Of a stretch of DNA of 41,230 nt, positions 25,127 through 33,712 are shown piece by piece. Origin of the DNA: an uncultured Spirochaetales bacterium. Lineage in GTDB: Bacteria; Spirochaetota; Spirochaetia; Sphaerochaetales; Sphaerochaetaceae. Each line of letters opens with the position of its first letter. Within the stretch, counting starts at the first letter, position 1. Under the pieces are notes generated by a model. The model was not told where the DNA came from and did not search any database. It saw only the letters and a program-made list of their open reading frames with translations. The position numbers were made by a program, and so were the translations under genes. The stretch lies in assembly GCA_944390025.1 (NCBI GenBank), contig CALXOK010000015.1, forward strand, positions 1-41,230. Direction: 5' to 3'.

Positions 25127-26005
25127 ATGAGGAAACGGGAAAAGCTTCACTCTCAGAGTCTTGTAAGCCGCATCAAGGAGCATAAGGCCCTTTTTTTTGT
25201 TTACCTTCTGCTGCGCCTGTCGGTAGTCCTGATTCTTATTGCCCAGCTGATGAACGGGGAGTGGGAGAACGCGTTCTACTGCGTCCTTGCGCTTGTGCTG
25301 ATGCTGGTGCCGTCTTTCATCGAGACTAACTGGCATATAGACATACCGGATGCGCTGGAAATCGTGGTGCTTTTCTTCATTTATGCCGCAGAGATTCTTG
25401 GCGAGCTTAGAGCCTACTATGTCAATGTCCCGTTCTGGGATACCATGCTTCATACGATAACGGGCTTTCTTGCCGCGGCTGTCGGCTTCTCTCTTTGTGA
25501 CATTTTCAACAGGAATGAGAACATAAAGTTCTCCCTGTCGCCTTTCTTCCTTGCCTTTGTGGCCTTCTGTTTTTCCATGACAGTGGCTGTGTGCTGGGAG
25601 TTCTTCGAGTTCTCCGCAGACCAGCTTTTCGGCACCGACATGCAGAAGGACAGAATCATTCATACAATCAACACTGTGGCGCTTGATGAGACAAGGACGA
25701 ACAAGGTGGTCACCATTTCAGGCATCACTGAAGTGTATTTCGAGGATGGCCAGGCTCTCGGCCTTGGGGGTTATCTTGACATCGGGCTGATTGACACGAT
25801 GAAGGATCTGATGGTGAATTTCGCCGGAGCTGTCGCTTTCTCCTTCATCGGTTATTTCTATACGAAAAGCCGGGGAGAAGGCCGTTTCGCAAGGCTCTTC
25901 ATTCCGACTGTGAAATACAAAGAGGCTTATGAAGCCAGAAAGAGAAGACTCAGGAAAAAAGAGGAAAAGCTTCTCAGAAAGAAGGAGGTTAAGGAAGATG
26001 GTTAG
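25127..26005 (+). CDS. Integral membrane protein with CWEFFEF motif, function unknown
   Basis: The 292-residue protein has a short cytoplasmic N-terminus and about five or six membrane helices between 20 and 165. It contains the conserved-looking VPFWDTMLHTITGFLAAAVGF (about 103-124) and VCWEFFEFSADQLFG (about 156-170). A hydrophilic segment, another helix (about 230-250) and a very basic K/R/E tail (265-292) follow. The W-D-x-x-L-H and C-W-E-x-x-E-x-x-x-D pattern resembles uncharacterised DUF2238-like membrane proteins. No activity can be assigned. The ATG has only a weak ribosome binding site. The 3' end overlaps the oxidoreductase start by 8 nt, so the two are co-translated. Confidence 0.65.
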   Translation: MRKREKLHSQSLVSRIKEHKALFFVYLLLRLSVVLILIAQLMNGEWENAFYCVLALVLMLVPSFIETNWHIDIPDALEIVVLFFIYAAEILGELRAYYVNVPFWDTMLHTITGFLAAAVGFSLCDIFNRNENIKFSLSPFFLAFVAFCFSMTVAVCWEFFEFSADQLFGTDMQKDRIIHTINTVALDETRTNKVVTISGITEVYFEDGQALGLGGYLDIGLIDTMKDLMVNFAGAVAFSFIGYFYTKSRGEGRFARLFIPTVKYKEAYEARKRRLRKKEEKLLRKKEVKEDG

Positions 26006-26984
26006 AGCAGGTATCATAGGATGCGGCAATATCGCAGGAGTGCTCGCTCCTGTCATGAAGGCGCTCTCAGACAGGATTGATCTTGTTGCTGCGGCATCCA
26101 GAGACGTACAGAAGGCTGAGGATTTCGCCTCCCGTTTCGGAATAAGAAAGGCCTATGGTTCTTATGAGGAGCTTTATGAGGACGAGGAGGTGGATCTTGT
26201 CTATGTCGCCACACCGCATTCTCATCACTACTCAATCATGAAAGACGCACTTACTCACGGCAAGCATGTGCTGTGCGAGAAGGCTTTCTGCGTGAATGCT
26301 TCTCAGGCAGAGGAAATCTTCGCCCTTGCCAGAGAGAAGAATCTCTATGTCGCAGAAGCCATATGGACGCGCTATATGCCATCCCGGAAAATGATTAATG
26401 ACATCATTGCAAGCGGGAAAATCGGGAAGGTGAGGACAATCACGGCGAATCTTGGTTACAAAATCCTTCACAAACCCCGCATTGCGAAACCTGAGCTTGC
26501 AGGTGGTGCCCTTCTTGACATCGGAGTATATCCGCTGAACTTCGCCCTCATGGCACGTGAAGGCGTGCCTGTCAGCGAGATGAGGGGAAGCTGTATCGAG
26601 ACAGGCGGTGTTGATGCGCGCGACATGATTGAAATCAGCTTTGCTGACGGCAGTCAGGCGGTCATCTTCGCTGATGCTGAGGTTGTTTCTGACCGCATGG
26701 GAAAGATTTACGGCACTGACGGATATATCGAGGTAGTGAACGTGAACAATCCTGAGAGAATCAGCGTGTACTCGTCAGACCGGAATCCGGTCCTGCTGGA
26801 AAGCCATGAGGTCACTCATGAGATAAACGGCTACGAATATGAGCTCATAAGCGCCGCTGAATGCATAGAGAAGGGGCTGACTGAAGACCCGAATATGCCT
26901 CACAGCGAGACTCTCAGGGTGCTCAGATACACAGATGCACTCAGAGAACTGTGGGGTATCAGACTGGCTGATGAGATAAAGTGA
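25998..26984 (+). CDS. Gfo/Idh/MocA family oxidoreductase
   Basis: The 328-residue protein starts with a Rossmann fold (AGIIGCGNIAGVLAPVM, residues 3-19). It has the family EKAFCVNASQAEEIF motif (the EKP-type motif with A for P) near residue 94, and a C-terminal alpha/beta substrate domain including GGALLDIGVYPLNFA. Members use NAD(P) to oxidise or reduce sugars, inositols or trans-dihydrodiols. This one resembles the dihydrodiol dehydrogenase/glucose-fructose oxidoreductase branch, but the substrate is not determinable. The ATG is preferred over an upstream start because AAGGAGG precedes it and the Rossmann motif begins at once. It overlaps the membrane-protein gene by 8 nt. Confidence 0.9.
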   Translation: MVRAGIIGCGNIAGVLAPVMKALSDRIDLVAAASRDVQKAEDFASRFGIRKAYGSYEELYEDEEVDLVYVATPHSHHYSIMKDALTHGKHVLCEKAFCVNASQAEEIFALAREKNLYVAEAIWTRYMPSRKMINDIIASGKIGKVRTITANLGYKILHKPRIAKPELAGGALLDIGVYPLNFALMAREGVPVSEMRGSCIETGGVDARDMIEISFADGSQAVIFADAEVVSDRMGKIYGTDGYIEVVNVNNPERISVYSSDRNPVLLESHEVTHEINGYEYELISAAECIEKGLTEDPNMPHSETLRVLRYTDALRELWGIRLADEIK

Positions 26985-26991
26985 GAAAGAA

Positions 26992-27007
26992 GGGGCTTGT
27001 CTGCCCC
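26992..27007 (+). terminator. Weak terminator-like hairpin after the oxidoreductase gene
   Basis: GGGGC and GCCCC pair around a 6-nt loop 8 nt past the stop; the following CTCCTCAT is U-poor. The rest of this 160-nt convergent gap (to 27144) has no clear feature. Confidence 0.4.
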
Positions 27008-27144
27008 CTCCTCATGCTGTCAGGTGCTTTCCCCTTTCCGCAAGGCAGAGGAGAATACTGGAAAATCTGAGCACAGGTTTGAAATTATCAGGAAAACTCA
27101 AAGTGTCCCTTTGAGATTTCCTGCTGTTCCCATTCTCTTTCAGC

Positions 27145-29214
27145 TCAGAGTGTGAGTGCTTCTTTGAGACATTCTTCCTGACTGTTTATCGGGCTTGAGA
27201 GGCTCTGTATCTTGTGATACATGCCTTTTGAGTCAAGACGTCTGGCCTTGACGTTGTCTGACTCTATCAGAGACAGAATGTGAAGGACGCGTTTTCTCAC
27301 ATCCTCATCTGTCACAGGAGTCGCAATCTCGACTCTCTTCTCCAGATTGCGTGTCATCATGTCCGCACTCGCGATATACACTCTCTCTTCACCTTCTTTG
27401 CCGAAGGAGTAGATTCTTGAGTGCTCGAGGAAACGACCGACAATGCTGATGACTGTGATTTTGTCAGTGAAGCCTTCGACACCAGGCACCAGACAGCAGA
27501 TGCCTCTCACGACCAGAGATACCATGCATCCGGCCTGACTTGCCTCAATCAGTTTCTCAATGCAGTCCCTGTCAGTAAGGGAGTTGATTTTCGCGCGGAT
27601 GACACCATCGCTTCCCTTTGCGATTTCCCTGTCGATTTCAGCAAGAAGTCCAGATTTCAGGGTATGTGGTGCGACAAGCAGTCTCTTATACTGGTAATCG
27701 ACGTTCAGCACAGCAAGATTGCGGAAAAACGCGGCTCCGTCCTCTCCGATTTCCCTGTCTGCTGTGATAATGTTCAGATCCGTATACTGCTTTGCCGTGG
27801 ACTCGTTGTAGTTCCCGGTTCCCAGATGGGTGATGTAGCTGATGCCGTCTTCCTCTTCCAGTGTGATGGAAATGATTTTCGAGTGAACCTTGTAGTCTCC
27901 GATGCCATAGAAGACGGTGCATCCCGCATCTCTGAGCAGGTCAGCGTTGTAAAGGTTGTTCTCCTCGTCGAAACGCGCGCACAGTTCCATTACCGCGACG
28001 ACTTCCTTTCCGTTCTCCGCAGCTTTCAGCAATGCCTCGATGATTTTCGAGCGGCTTGCCAGACGGTAGATGGTTATCTTGATGGAAGTGACACGGCTGT
28101 CAGCAGCCGCGCTTTCAAGCAGCTGCAGGAGCACGTCCATGCTCTGGTAGGGGTAGGCCAGCATGATGTCCTTCTTGCGCACCTCGCTTATGATGTCCGT
28201 GACATGTGCAAGATATTTCGGGGTTGCCGGCTTGTATGCGCTGTAACGCAATGCGGAAACGGTCTCGTAATCAAAATAATCGCCCAGGCGGAACATGAAC
28301 TTGTAATCAAAGCATCCCTGAATCTGGAAGAAGTGAGCCTTCTTCAGATTGAGGTGCTTTGTCAGGAAGCTTTTGAGCTCCTCTGACAGGACGGTGGACT
28401 CAATGCGGATGACATCACTTCCTGTCCTTCCTTCGACCTTTGTCTGGATAAGACGGGAGAAATCGAAACCGAACTCATCATCGGCATCTTCCTGGGATGC
28501 GTCAAAGTCCGCATTCCTCGTGACTCTGATCAGGGCCTTGTCCTTAATCGTGAAGCCGGGGAAGATTCTGTCCGCAAATGTGAAAAGGAACTCCTCGCTG
28601 AGCATCACATGAGTCTTTTTCCCGCCAGACAGCTTCAGGACGCGGGGTGTGGAGTTATGAAGGCTTGCCACTCCAATCATCTCATGGCCCTTTCTCTCAA
28701 GCTGGACGATGAGGTATACCTTCATGTTCTCAAAACGGTAAAGCGGGTGCTTTGAGTCCAGAACCATCGGTGTCGTGCGCGGGAATATTTCCTTCTCGAA
28801 ACATTCGAGCGCATTCTCCAGCTGACGCTGTGACAGATCTTTTCCTCTGAGTATGTTCAGACCCTTGTCATACAGCTCGTTTTTCAGGAATTTCCAGGTC
28901 TCGTAGCTGGATTTGTAAAGGGAGGGAAGGGCTGACAGTATGCTGTCAATCTGTTCCCTGGCCGTCATCTGGGTCTTGTTTTCCTTCAAGGCAGGGTCTT
29001 TCTGGTTCTGATTGATGAGCGTTCCGAGCCTGACCTGAATGAACTCATCCAGATTAGAGATGAAGATTGAAAGGAACTTGCACCTTTCCAGCAGCGGATT
29101 GGTCAGGTCCATTGCCTGATCCAGGACTCTCTTGTTGAAAGAGAGCCAGCTTATTTCCCTGTTCTCATAAGGTCCCTTGACGCATTTGCTCAGTACTGAC
29201 ATGTCTCTGGCCAT
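27145..29214 (-). CDS. ppk1: Polyphosphate kinase 1
   Basis: The 689-residue protein has the full PPK1 domain order. The N-terminal domain has ENREISWLSFNKRVLDQA near residue 17 and LSIFISNLDEFIQVRLG. The middle domain contains LAYPYQSMDVLLQLLE. Two phospholipase D-like catalytic domains follow, with VHSKIISIT (the autophosphorylated histidine region) and HLGTGNYNESTAKQYTDLNIIT. It builds inorganic polyphosphate from ATP, reversibly, at the inner membrane. It follows the Ppx/GppA gene by 3 nt and uses AAGGGG located within that gene's 3' end as ribosome binding site, so it is translationally coupled. Last gene of the pfk-ppx-ppk operon. Confidence 0.96.
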   Translation of the reverse strand: MARDMSVLSKCVKGPYENREISWLSFNKRVLDQAMDLTNPLLERCKFLSIFISNLDEFIQVRLGTLINQNQKDPALKENKTQMTAREQIDSILSALPSLYKSSYETWKFLKNELYDKGLNILRGKDLSQRQLENALECFEKEIFPRTTPMVLDSKHPLYRFENMKVYLIVQLERKGHEMIGVASLHNSTPRVLKLSGGKKTHVMLSEEFLFTFADRIFPGFTIKDKALIRVTRNADFDASQEDADDEFGFDFSRLIQTKVEGRTGSDVIRIESTVLSEELKSFLTKHLNLKKAHFFQIQGCFDYKFMFRLGDYFDYETVSALRYSAYKPATPKYLAHVTDIISEVRKKDIMLAYPYQSMDVLLQLLESAAADSRVTSIKITIYRLASRSKIIEALLKAAENGKEVVAVMELCARFDEENNLYNADLLRDAGCTVFYGIGDYKVHSKIISITLEEEDGISYITHLGTGNYNESTAKQYTDLNIITADREIGEDGAAFFRNLAVLNVDYQYKRLLVAPHTLKSGLLAEIDREIAKGSDGVIRAKINSLTDRDCIEKLIEASQAGCMVSLVVRGICCLVPGVEGFTDKITVISIVGRFLEHSRIYSFGKEGEERVYIASADMMTRNLEKRVEIATPVTDEDVRKRVLHILSLIESDNVKARRLDSKGMYHKIQSLSSPINSQEECLKEALTL

Positions 29215-29217
29215 ACC

Positions 29218-30147
29218 TCACCCCTTAAGCTGCAGGGCCTGCTCTTCCCTCTGGCCTGCGACAATCTGTTTAAGCACGCCTTCCTTGACACCGAGGTCAG
29301 AGACGATTATGTTCGACACCCCGAAGCGTTTGAGAAGTTCCTTGGCAAGTATGACGGCGGGGATAATCTGGCTCATGAGCTCAGGCGCGTTCTTCAGTAT
29401 CATGAGAGAGCGGCTGTTGTCCTGTTTCACAAGATATTTGCAAAGCTTTTTCAGCTTTTTGTACTGTATGATCTTCTCCCCGTGCTGGTGTGAGAGCCGG
29501 TAGTAGCCGGCATACAGCTGGTAGATAGCCCAGCTGTATGCGCCTGCAAGTACAGCGTTCTCGAAGAAGCCCTCTTCAGGAAGGTTCGCCTCGTCAAGAC
29601 TCTGACGGACCTTCTCCTTGATTGCATCGGCTTCCTTCTTGCTCGGAATCACCTCGCTGACATTCTCTTTGTAGAGCCCGAGTGGACCTAAAGGAATCGT
29701 GCACAGGTAGTTTGAGAAACTGTACAGCTTGAGGCTGATGGATCCGAAGTCCGCAAGAACCGCACGGTTCAGGATGCTGTAGCGTTCATTCGCGACAAGT
29801 CTGGCTTCTCCTTCTTCTGCGATGTCCAGCCGTATGATATCCATACCGAGTCTTTCCATAATCAGGTCAAAAAGGTCCTGTGATGCGCTTAAGGATGAGA
29901 GCGTGCTGGATGCGATTGCATAGACGCGTTCAACATCATTGTTGCGGCAAATGTCAATCAGGCCTTCTGCTGATTCAATAATCTCCAGCTTCTCGACATC
30001 GCTGAGAAGCCGGCCTTCATAGATTGAAGTCGAGAATGACAGCTGGGTTCTCGTATGAAGAAGTGACTCCATCTTCATCCCTTCGATTTTTGCAATCAGA
30101 AGTGACAGCGAGGAGGCTGAGAAGTCTATTATCGCGTACTTTCTCAC
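29218..30147 (-). CDS. Divergent Ppx/GppA phosphatase family protein
   Basis: The 309-residue protein has the actin/ASKHA-like Ppx/GppA fold. AIIDFSASSLSLLIAK at residues 5-20 takes the place of the usual IDxGSNSxR phosphate loop. EEGEARL at 111-117 retains the glutamate-rich catalytic segment. VLADFGSISLKLYSF at 130-144 takes the place of the DIGGGSTE loop. Canonical members hydrolyse polyphosphate or pppGpp. Here both phosphate loops have lost the GSNS and GGGS glycines, so activity may be altered or lost, and a regulatory role toward polyphosphate kinase is possible (inference). The GTG start overlaps the TGA of pfk by 4 nt, and the gene is 3 nt from ppk1. At 309 residues it is the short form without the C-terminal HD domain. 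Confidence 0.82.
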   Translation of the reverse strand: MRKYAIIDFSASSLSLLIAKIEGMKMESLLHTRTQLSFSTSIYEGRLLSDVEKLEIIESAEGLIDICRNNDVERVYAIASSTLSSLSASQDLFDLIMERLGMDIIRLDIAEEGEARLVANERYSILNRAVLADFGSISLKLYSFSNYLCTIPLGPLGLYKENVSEVIPSKKEADAIKEKVRQSLDEANLPEEGFFENAVLAGAYSWAIYQLYAGYYRLSHQHGEKIIQYKKLKKLCKYLVKQDNSRSLMILKNAPELMSQIIPAVILAKELLKRFGVSNIIVSDLGVKEGVLKQIVAGQREEQALQLKG

Positions 30148-31232
30148 TTTATACCCCTGAATTTCTTTCCGTCTCCGAAAGAGATGCCGATGGAACGTGC
30201 TACGTTCACCATCTGGTCGTCTTCCTTGACGTATTTTGTCTTTCCTGCAATGTCTGAAAGCCAGTTGTAGGTGATGGCATTGTTCTGGACAGCGACTGTC
30301 GTGCCGAAATTGCCTTCCTGCACCAGCTTGCCGGCAAAGCTTCCGAGTTCTGTTGAGATGAGCCTGTCGTATGGTGACGGGCTTCCTCCTCTCTGGAGGT
30401 GTCCGATGACGACAGTCCTTGTCTCAACCCCGACATTCTCCTGGATGTATTTCGCAATCGCGTTTGTGGCCGTCACATCTCCGCCGCGGGCGGCAAGACG
30501 GTCTGCTTTCTTCATCTCTGCTTCCGCCTTTGTCATGGCTCCTTCCGCTATTGCGATGATGGTGAAGTCCTTGCCGTTCTTGTAACGTCTTGCGACTGTC
30601 TTGCACACCTCATCCGGGTCGTAAGGGATTTCCGGAATAAGGATGATGTCAGCACCTCCGGCGATGCCGGAGTAAAGCGTGAGCCATCCGACCTTGTTTC
30701 CCATGATCTCGACGACCATCGTGCGGCCATGGCTGGCTGCCGTGGTATGGAGACGGTCGATGCATTCTGTATCGATGTCGACAGCGGAATGGAAGCCGAA
30801 GGTGATATCAGTACCCCAGATATCGTTGTCAATTGTCTTGGGCAGTCCGATGACATTGCATCCTGCTTCAGACAGAAGGGCAGCTGTCTTGTGGGTTCCG
30901 GCTCCTCCGAGCGTGACAACAAGATCAAGTTTCTCTTTCTTGTAGTTCTTGACCATCTGCTCAAGTCTTGTCTGGCCGTTCTGCTCTTCCTTTGTCATTT
31001 CCTTGAAGGGCTGGCGGCTTGTGCCGAGAATGGTTCCTCCGATGTTGAGGATGCCTGAGAAGTCGGATTCCTTGAGGCTTTTGAATTCTCCGTTGATCAG
31101 ACCTCTGTAGCCGTCTGAGATACCGATGATTTCAGCATCCGGAATCTGGTTGTAGACATACTTTGCGAAACCTCTGATGACTGCGTTGAGACCGGGGCAG
31201 TCCCCGCCTGCCGTTAAAATACCAATTTTCAT
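30144..31232 (-). CDS. 6-phosphofructokinase (group III-like, variant nucleotide site)
   Basis: The 362-residue protein is a phosphofructokinase. MKIGILTAGGDCPGLNAVIRG is the phosphate-donor loop, PKTIDNDI at 131-138 contains the catalytic aspartate, and HGRTMVVEIMGNKVGWLTLYSGIAGGADIILIPE is the substrate half. The donor-discriminating motif reads GGAGT at 109-113 instead of GGDGS/T. Glycine at the E. coli 104 position points to ATP, and lysine before TIDND to the group III/PPi-like branch. The aspartate preceding that glycine, which helps bind magnesium in E. coli PfkA, is alanine. It may use ATP, PPi or another phosphate donor. Being first in an operon with polyphosphate genes makes the donor question pertinent. 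Confidence 0.88.
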   Translation of the reverse strand: MKIGILTAGGDCPGLNAVIRGFAKYVYNQIPDAEIIGISDGYRGLINGEFKSLKESDFSGILNIGGTILGTSRQPFKEMTKEEQNGQTRLEQMVKNYKKEKLDLVVTLGGAGTHKTAALLSEAGCNVIGLPKTIDNDIWGTDITFGFHSAVDIDTECIDRLHTTAASHGRTMVVEIMGNKVGWLTLYSGIAGGADIILIPEIPYDPDEVCKTVARRYKNGKDFTIIAIAEGAMTKAEAEMKKADRLAARGGDVTATNAIAKYIQENVGVETRTVVIGHLQRGGSPSPYDRLISTELGSFAGKLVQEGNFGTTVAVQNNAITYNWLSDIAGKTKYVKEDDQMVNVARSIGISFGDGKKFRGIK

Positions 31233-31367
31233 TTGAGTCTCTCCTTTTTTCTAACAGTTTACCAGAGAATTTGGAATTGGGAATGAGCTTTGTTCTGTGA
31301 AAAAGATGTGAAATGATGACAGCACAGGTCTCTTTTATTATTGTGAGAAAAAATATAAGCTCAGCGT

Positions 31368-32096
31368 ATGGATATGAGACAGGCTTTCATGCTGTTCACA
31401 CTGGCCCACTGCCTGGGATTCTATTATTTCTCTTCTTTCAAGCAGATGCGCAGCTGGGCAAGGCTGATACCGGAACTGATTCTCTACTGCCTTGCCGTTG
31501 TTCTTGTCTTCCTTCCGGTTCTGGATGGAAACAATTTCCTTTATGCACTCACGATAGTCGTCTTCCACATTCTTGTGAGCCCCCTGCTCTGGCTGGTGAG
31601 CCGCAAAAGCACGACAGGCAAGGCCCGCTCTGCGGTCTTCTTCACAGTGGAGCTTGTGAGAATAACGGGCTTTGCGGTCATGGCTTTCTTCTTCTCTGTC
31701 AGATGGGGAAGCTTTGAGCCCTGGAGAGAGGTGAGGTTCTTCCTCGTCGAGGTCGGCCTTGACTACAATCAGGTGCTCGCAGCTCTTTTCACAGTTGTTC
31801 TTGTAATCAGGCCGGCGAATATAATTGTGAAAAAAGTGCTTGCAATCCCGGATGAGGAGTGTGAGGTGAGACATTTCAGCGGGGCTGCTACAGGTATAAT
31901 CGAACGTCTTTTCTACATGGCCATGCTGCTTTATGGCTCTTATGTCGCTTTCGCAGTCTGTTTCTTTGCCAAATGCACGCTTTTCTGCTTTGCAGTGAGG
32001 AAGGATGGAGAGTATGGCCTGCGGCTGTATATGGGCTCTCTTGTAAGTGCACTGCTGTGCCTCCCTGTCGCACTGATTGCCCGTCCGTTCTTCTGA
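31368..32096 (+). CDS. Integral membrane protein, function unknown
   Basis: The 242-residue protein has about seven hydrophobic segments (5-22, 32-50, 57-75, 92-112, 135-155, 185-205, 215-240). The C-terminal half, with VVLVIRPANIIVKKVLAI, then FSGAATGIIERLFYMAMLLYG and FFAKCTLF, resembles the C-terminal part of DUF3307-type membrane proteins. There the pattern G-x-x-G-x-x-E-R and a later A-K recur; that resemblance is from memory and tentative. The ATG (or one two codons later) lacks a strong ribosome binding site. Divergent from pfk. Confidence 0.6.
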   Translation: MDMRQAFMLFTLAHCLGFYYFSSFKQMRSWARLIPELILYCLAVVLVFLPVLDGNNFLYALTIVVFHILVSPLLWLVSRKSTTGKARSAVFFTVELVRITGFAVMAFFFSVRWGSFEPWREVRFFLVEVGLDYNQVLAALFTVVLVIRPANIIVKKVLAIPDEECEVRHFSGAATGIIERLFYMAMLLYGSYVAFAVCFFAKCTLFCFAVRKDGEYGLRLYMGSLVSALLCLPVALIARPFF

Positions 32097-32097
32097 G

Positions 32098-32130
32098 AAA
32101 AAAACGGGACCAGCTTATTTGCCGGCCCCG
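32098..32130 (-). terminator. Intrinsic terminator after the secreted-protein gene
   Basis: On the minus strand a 10-bp stem with two mismatches (32121-32130 with 32105-32114, loop of six) runs straight into seven U (32098-32104). The T-run orientation assigns it to the gene ending at 32152, not to the plus-strand gene ending at 32096. Confidence 0.75.
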
Positions 32131-32151
32131 GAAAAAAAGGGAAAGACTGAA

Positions 32152-33321
32152 TCATTTGACGCTCAGGGTGAACGTGCTTGAGAATGTGTTGCCATCACTG
32201 TCTTCCATTGTGACTGTAAGAGGGATTTTCTCTCCAGAAGGGCAGTCCTGGGAGATGACAAGAATCACATTCCTCAAGGTGTAGTCGTGGCCGGATCTCA
32301 TCTGCCTCAGCCAGGCTTCTGTGTTGATCAGGCGCGCATGGCTGCTGTCAGAAGTCACTGTGATATCCACATCGCGCACATCTTCACTTCCGCTGTTTGT
32401 GAGGCTGAATGTTAGTGGAATCTGTACTCCTGCCGGAAGCTTTGTGACATCGTAAGGCCCTGTTGAAATCTCATCGGTCTCAAGTTTTATATAAAGCGCC
32501 TCGAAGGATGCTCCCATTCCTTTCACTGTGTATTCTGTGTCTTCCGCACTGAGGTACTGTCCGCTTGACCTGTCGTACCAGCCTTCGAAAATCGCATCCT
32601 GACTCTCTGGGGGAACAGGCACCTGGATGACATCACCTTCTTTCACGTCTGTGAAGACCGTGGCGTCTGAGCTTTCGCTGTCACTGAAAACGACCTGAGA
32701 GCGGAAGATGGCGTACAGGCTCTGGTCTGTATAAGGCATCAGGATTGTCTCTCCCGGCTCGTATGTCACCTCATCCGGAGTGATACCCCATCCGATTAGA
32801 ACCCCGCTGTATCTCGCATTCTCTCCTGCACTTGAGGGAAGTGTCACCTCTGTGCCAGGAGCGTAGGAGACACTCTTTCTGTAAGTGCGGCTGTAGCTGT
32901 CACCTGAAGCATCTGCACAGAGTGTCAGTACAGGATGGTAGTATGAAGAGTTCTCATAAAGCCAGAGCGCCCATTCCTGTGCCTCATCGCTGTCGCTGTT
33001 GACTATTGCTGAAAGCAGGGAGGCTGTGTCTTCCTTTGAGATTTTCCCCAGCCGTGACAGGTCCTGCATCTGGACGCGGGTGTTGTAATACAACTGTCTG
33101 TCGTTTTTCTCGATTGCCTTTTTCAGATCTTTCTCAAGGCCTCTGTATTCCTTGTCTATCGCATCTTCAAGCTCTGAGTGAGCATCAATCGCTGCTTCAA
33201 TCTCTCCTGTTGATGCGGCCGCTTCAAACTCCTCTTGCAGGGCTTGTGCAGAAGAAGCGAAAACAAGACCCGCAGAAAGCATCAATATAATTAGTGAACT
33301 GATTATTCTTCTTGTTTTCAT
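32152..33321 (-). CDS. Secreted protein with InlB/Flg_new-type repeats and C-terminal beta domain
   Basis: The 389-residue precursor has a signal peptide (MKTRRIISSLIILMLSAGLVFA). A charged helical region follows (about 27-115, with DAHSELEDAIDKEYRGLEKDLKK). Two units resembling bacterial InlB-B/Flg_new repeats come next, each built on a GW core: GVLIGWGITPDEVTYEPGE with LYAIF (about 172-208), and IFEGWYDRSSGQYLSA with FEALYI (about 243-278). The final 100 residues (PAGVQIPLTFSLTNSGSED and TLRNVILVISQDCPSGEKI) look like an immunoglobulin-like CARDB fold. It is likely periplasmic or surface exposed; I cannot assign a function. AAGGAG lies 10 nt upstream of the ATG. It stands alone, with its own terminator. 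Confidence 0.75.
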   Translation of the reverse strand: MKTRRIISSLIILMLSAGLVFASSAQALQEEFEAAASTGEIEAAIDAHSELEDAIDKEYRGLEKDLKKAIEKNDRQLYYNTRVQMQDLSRLGKISKEDTASLLSAIVNSDSDEAQEWALWLYENSSYYHPVLTLCADASGDSYSRTYRKSVSYAPGTEVTLPSSAGENARYSGVLIGWGITPDEVTYEPGETILMPYTDQSLYAIFRSQVVFSDSESSDATVFTDVKEGDVIQVPVPPESQDAIFEGWYDRSSGQYLSAEDTEYTVKGMGASFEALYIKLETDEISTGPYDVTKLPAGVQIPLTFSLTNSGSEDVRDVDITVTSDSSHARLINTEAWLRQMRSGHDYTLRNVILVISQDCPSGEKIPLTVTMEDSDGNTFSSTFTLSVK

Positions 33322-33392
33322 TTTCCGTTTTCTCCTTTATGCCTTGAGATATAGCAAAAAACAGCTGTCCTGACGGTGAAGATTGTGTGTAG

Positions 33393-33421
33393 TTGACGCG
33401 GTTGCCTTTTTTGGCTTTATT
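33393..33421 (+). promoter_or_regulatory. Sigma-70-type promoter of the ACT-DUF711 pair
   Basis: TTGACG (33393-33398) and TTTATT (33416-33421) are 17 nt apart. Predicted initiation near 33428 leaves a leader of only about 9 nt before the ATG at 33438, which has no more than a weak ribosome binding site. Confidence 0.55.
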
Positions 33422-33437
33422 GCGCAAACTTCGGACT

Positions 33438-33710
33438 ATGAAGAAATCTATAATCACAGTGGTAGGAAAGGACAGAGTCGGAATCATTGCCAGAGTCTGC
33501 ACTTATCTTGCCCAGAACAATGTGAATGTCCTGGATATCAGCCAGACGATTGTCGACGGCTTTTTCAACATGATGATGATTGCTGACACCAACAGCGCAA
33601 GTATCGAATTCCTGAGTCTTTCAGAGGGACTTGAGGAACTCGGGCGCGGCATGGGCTGTATCATCAAGCTCCAGAGAGAGGACATCTTCAACCAGATGCA
33701 GAGGATCTGA
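33438..33710 (+). CDS. ACT domain-containing protein (UPF0237 type)
   Basis: The 90-residue protein is one ACT domain: [25 protein letters not shown], then [22 protein letters not shown], with the G-K-D-R-V-G-I-I-A turn that usually contacts the ligand. Stand-alone proteins of this size (UPF0237) nearly always precede a DUF711 gene, as here with a 2-nt gap. They are presumed amino-acid-responsive regulators. The ATG at 33438 gives exactly the family N-terminus; the longer frame from a TTG at 33393 lies within the promoter. Confidence 0.93.
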   Translation: MKKSIITVVGKDRVGIIARVCTYLAQNNVNVLDISQTIVDGFFNMMMIADTNSASIEFLSLSEGLEELGRGMGCIIKLQREDIFNQMQRI

Positions 33711-33712
33711 AC

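Noticed and set aside
27421..28386. 321-codon open frame on the plus strand opposite ppk1
   Set aside because: It is a shadow of the strongly conserved ppk1 frame. The product is Cys/His/Asp-biased without recognisable domains, and there is no ribosome binding site.
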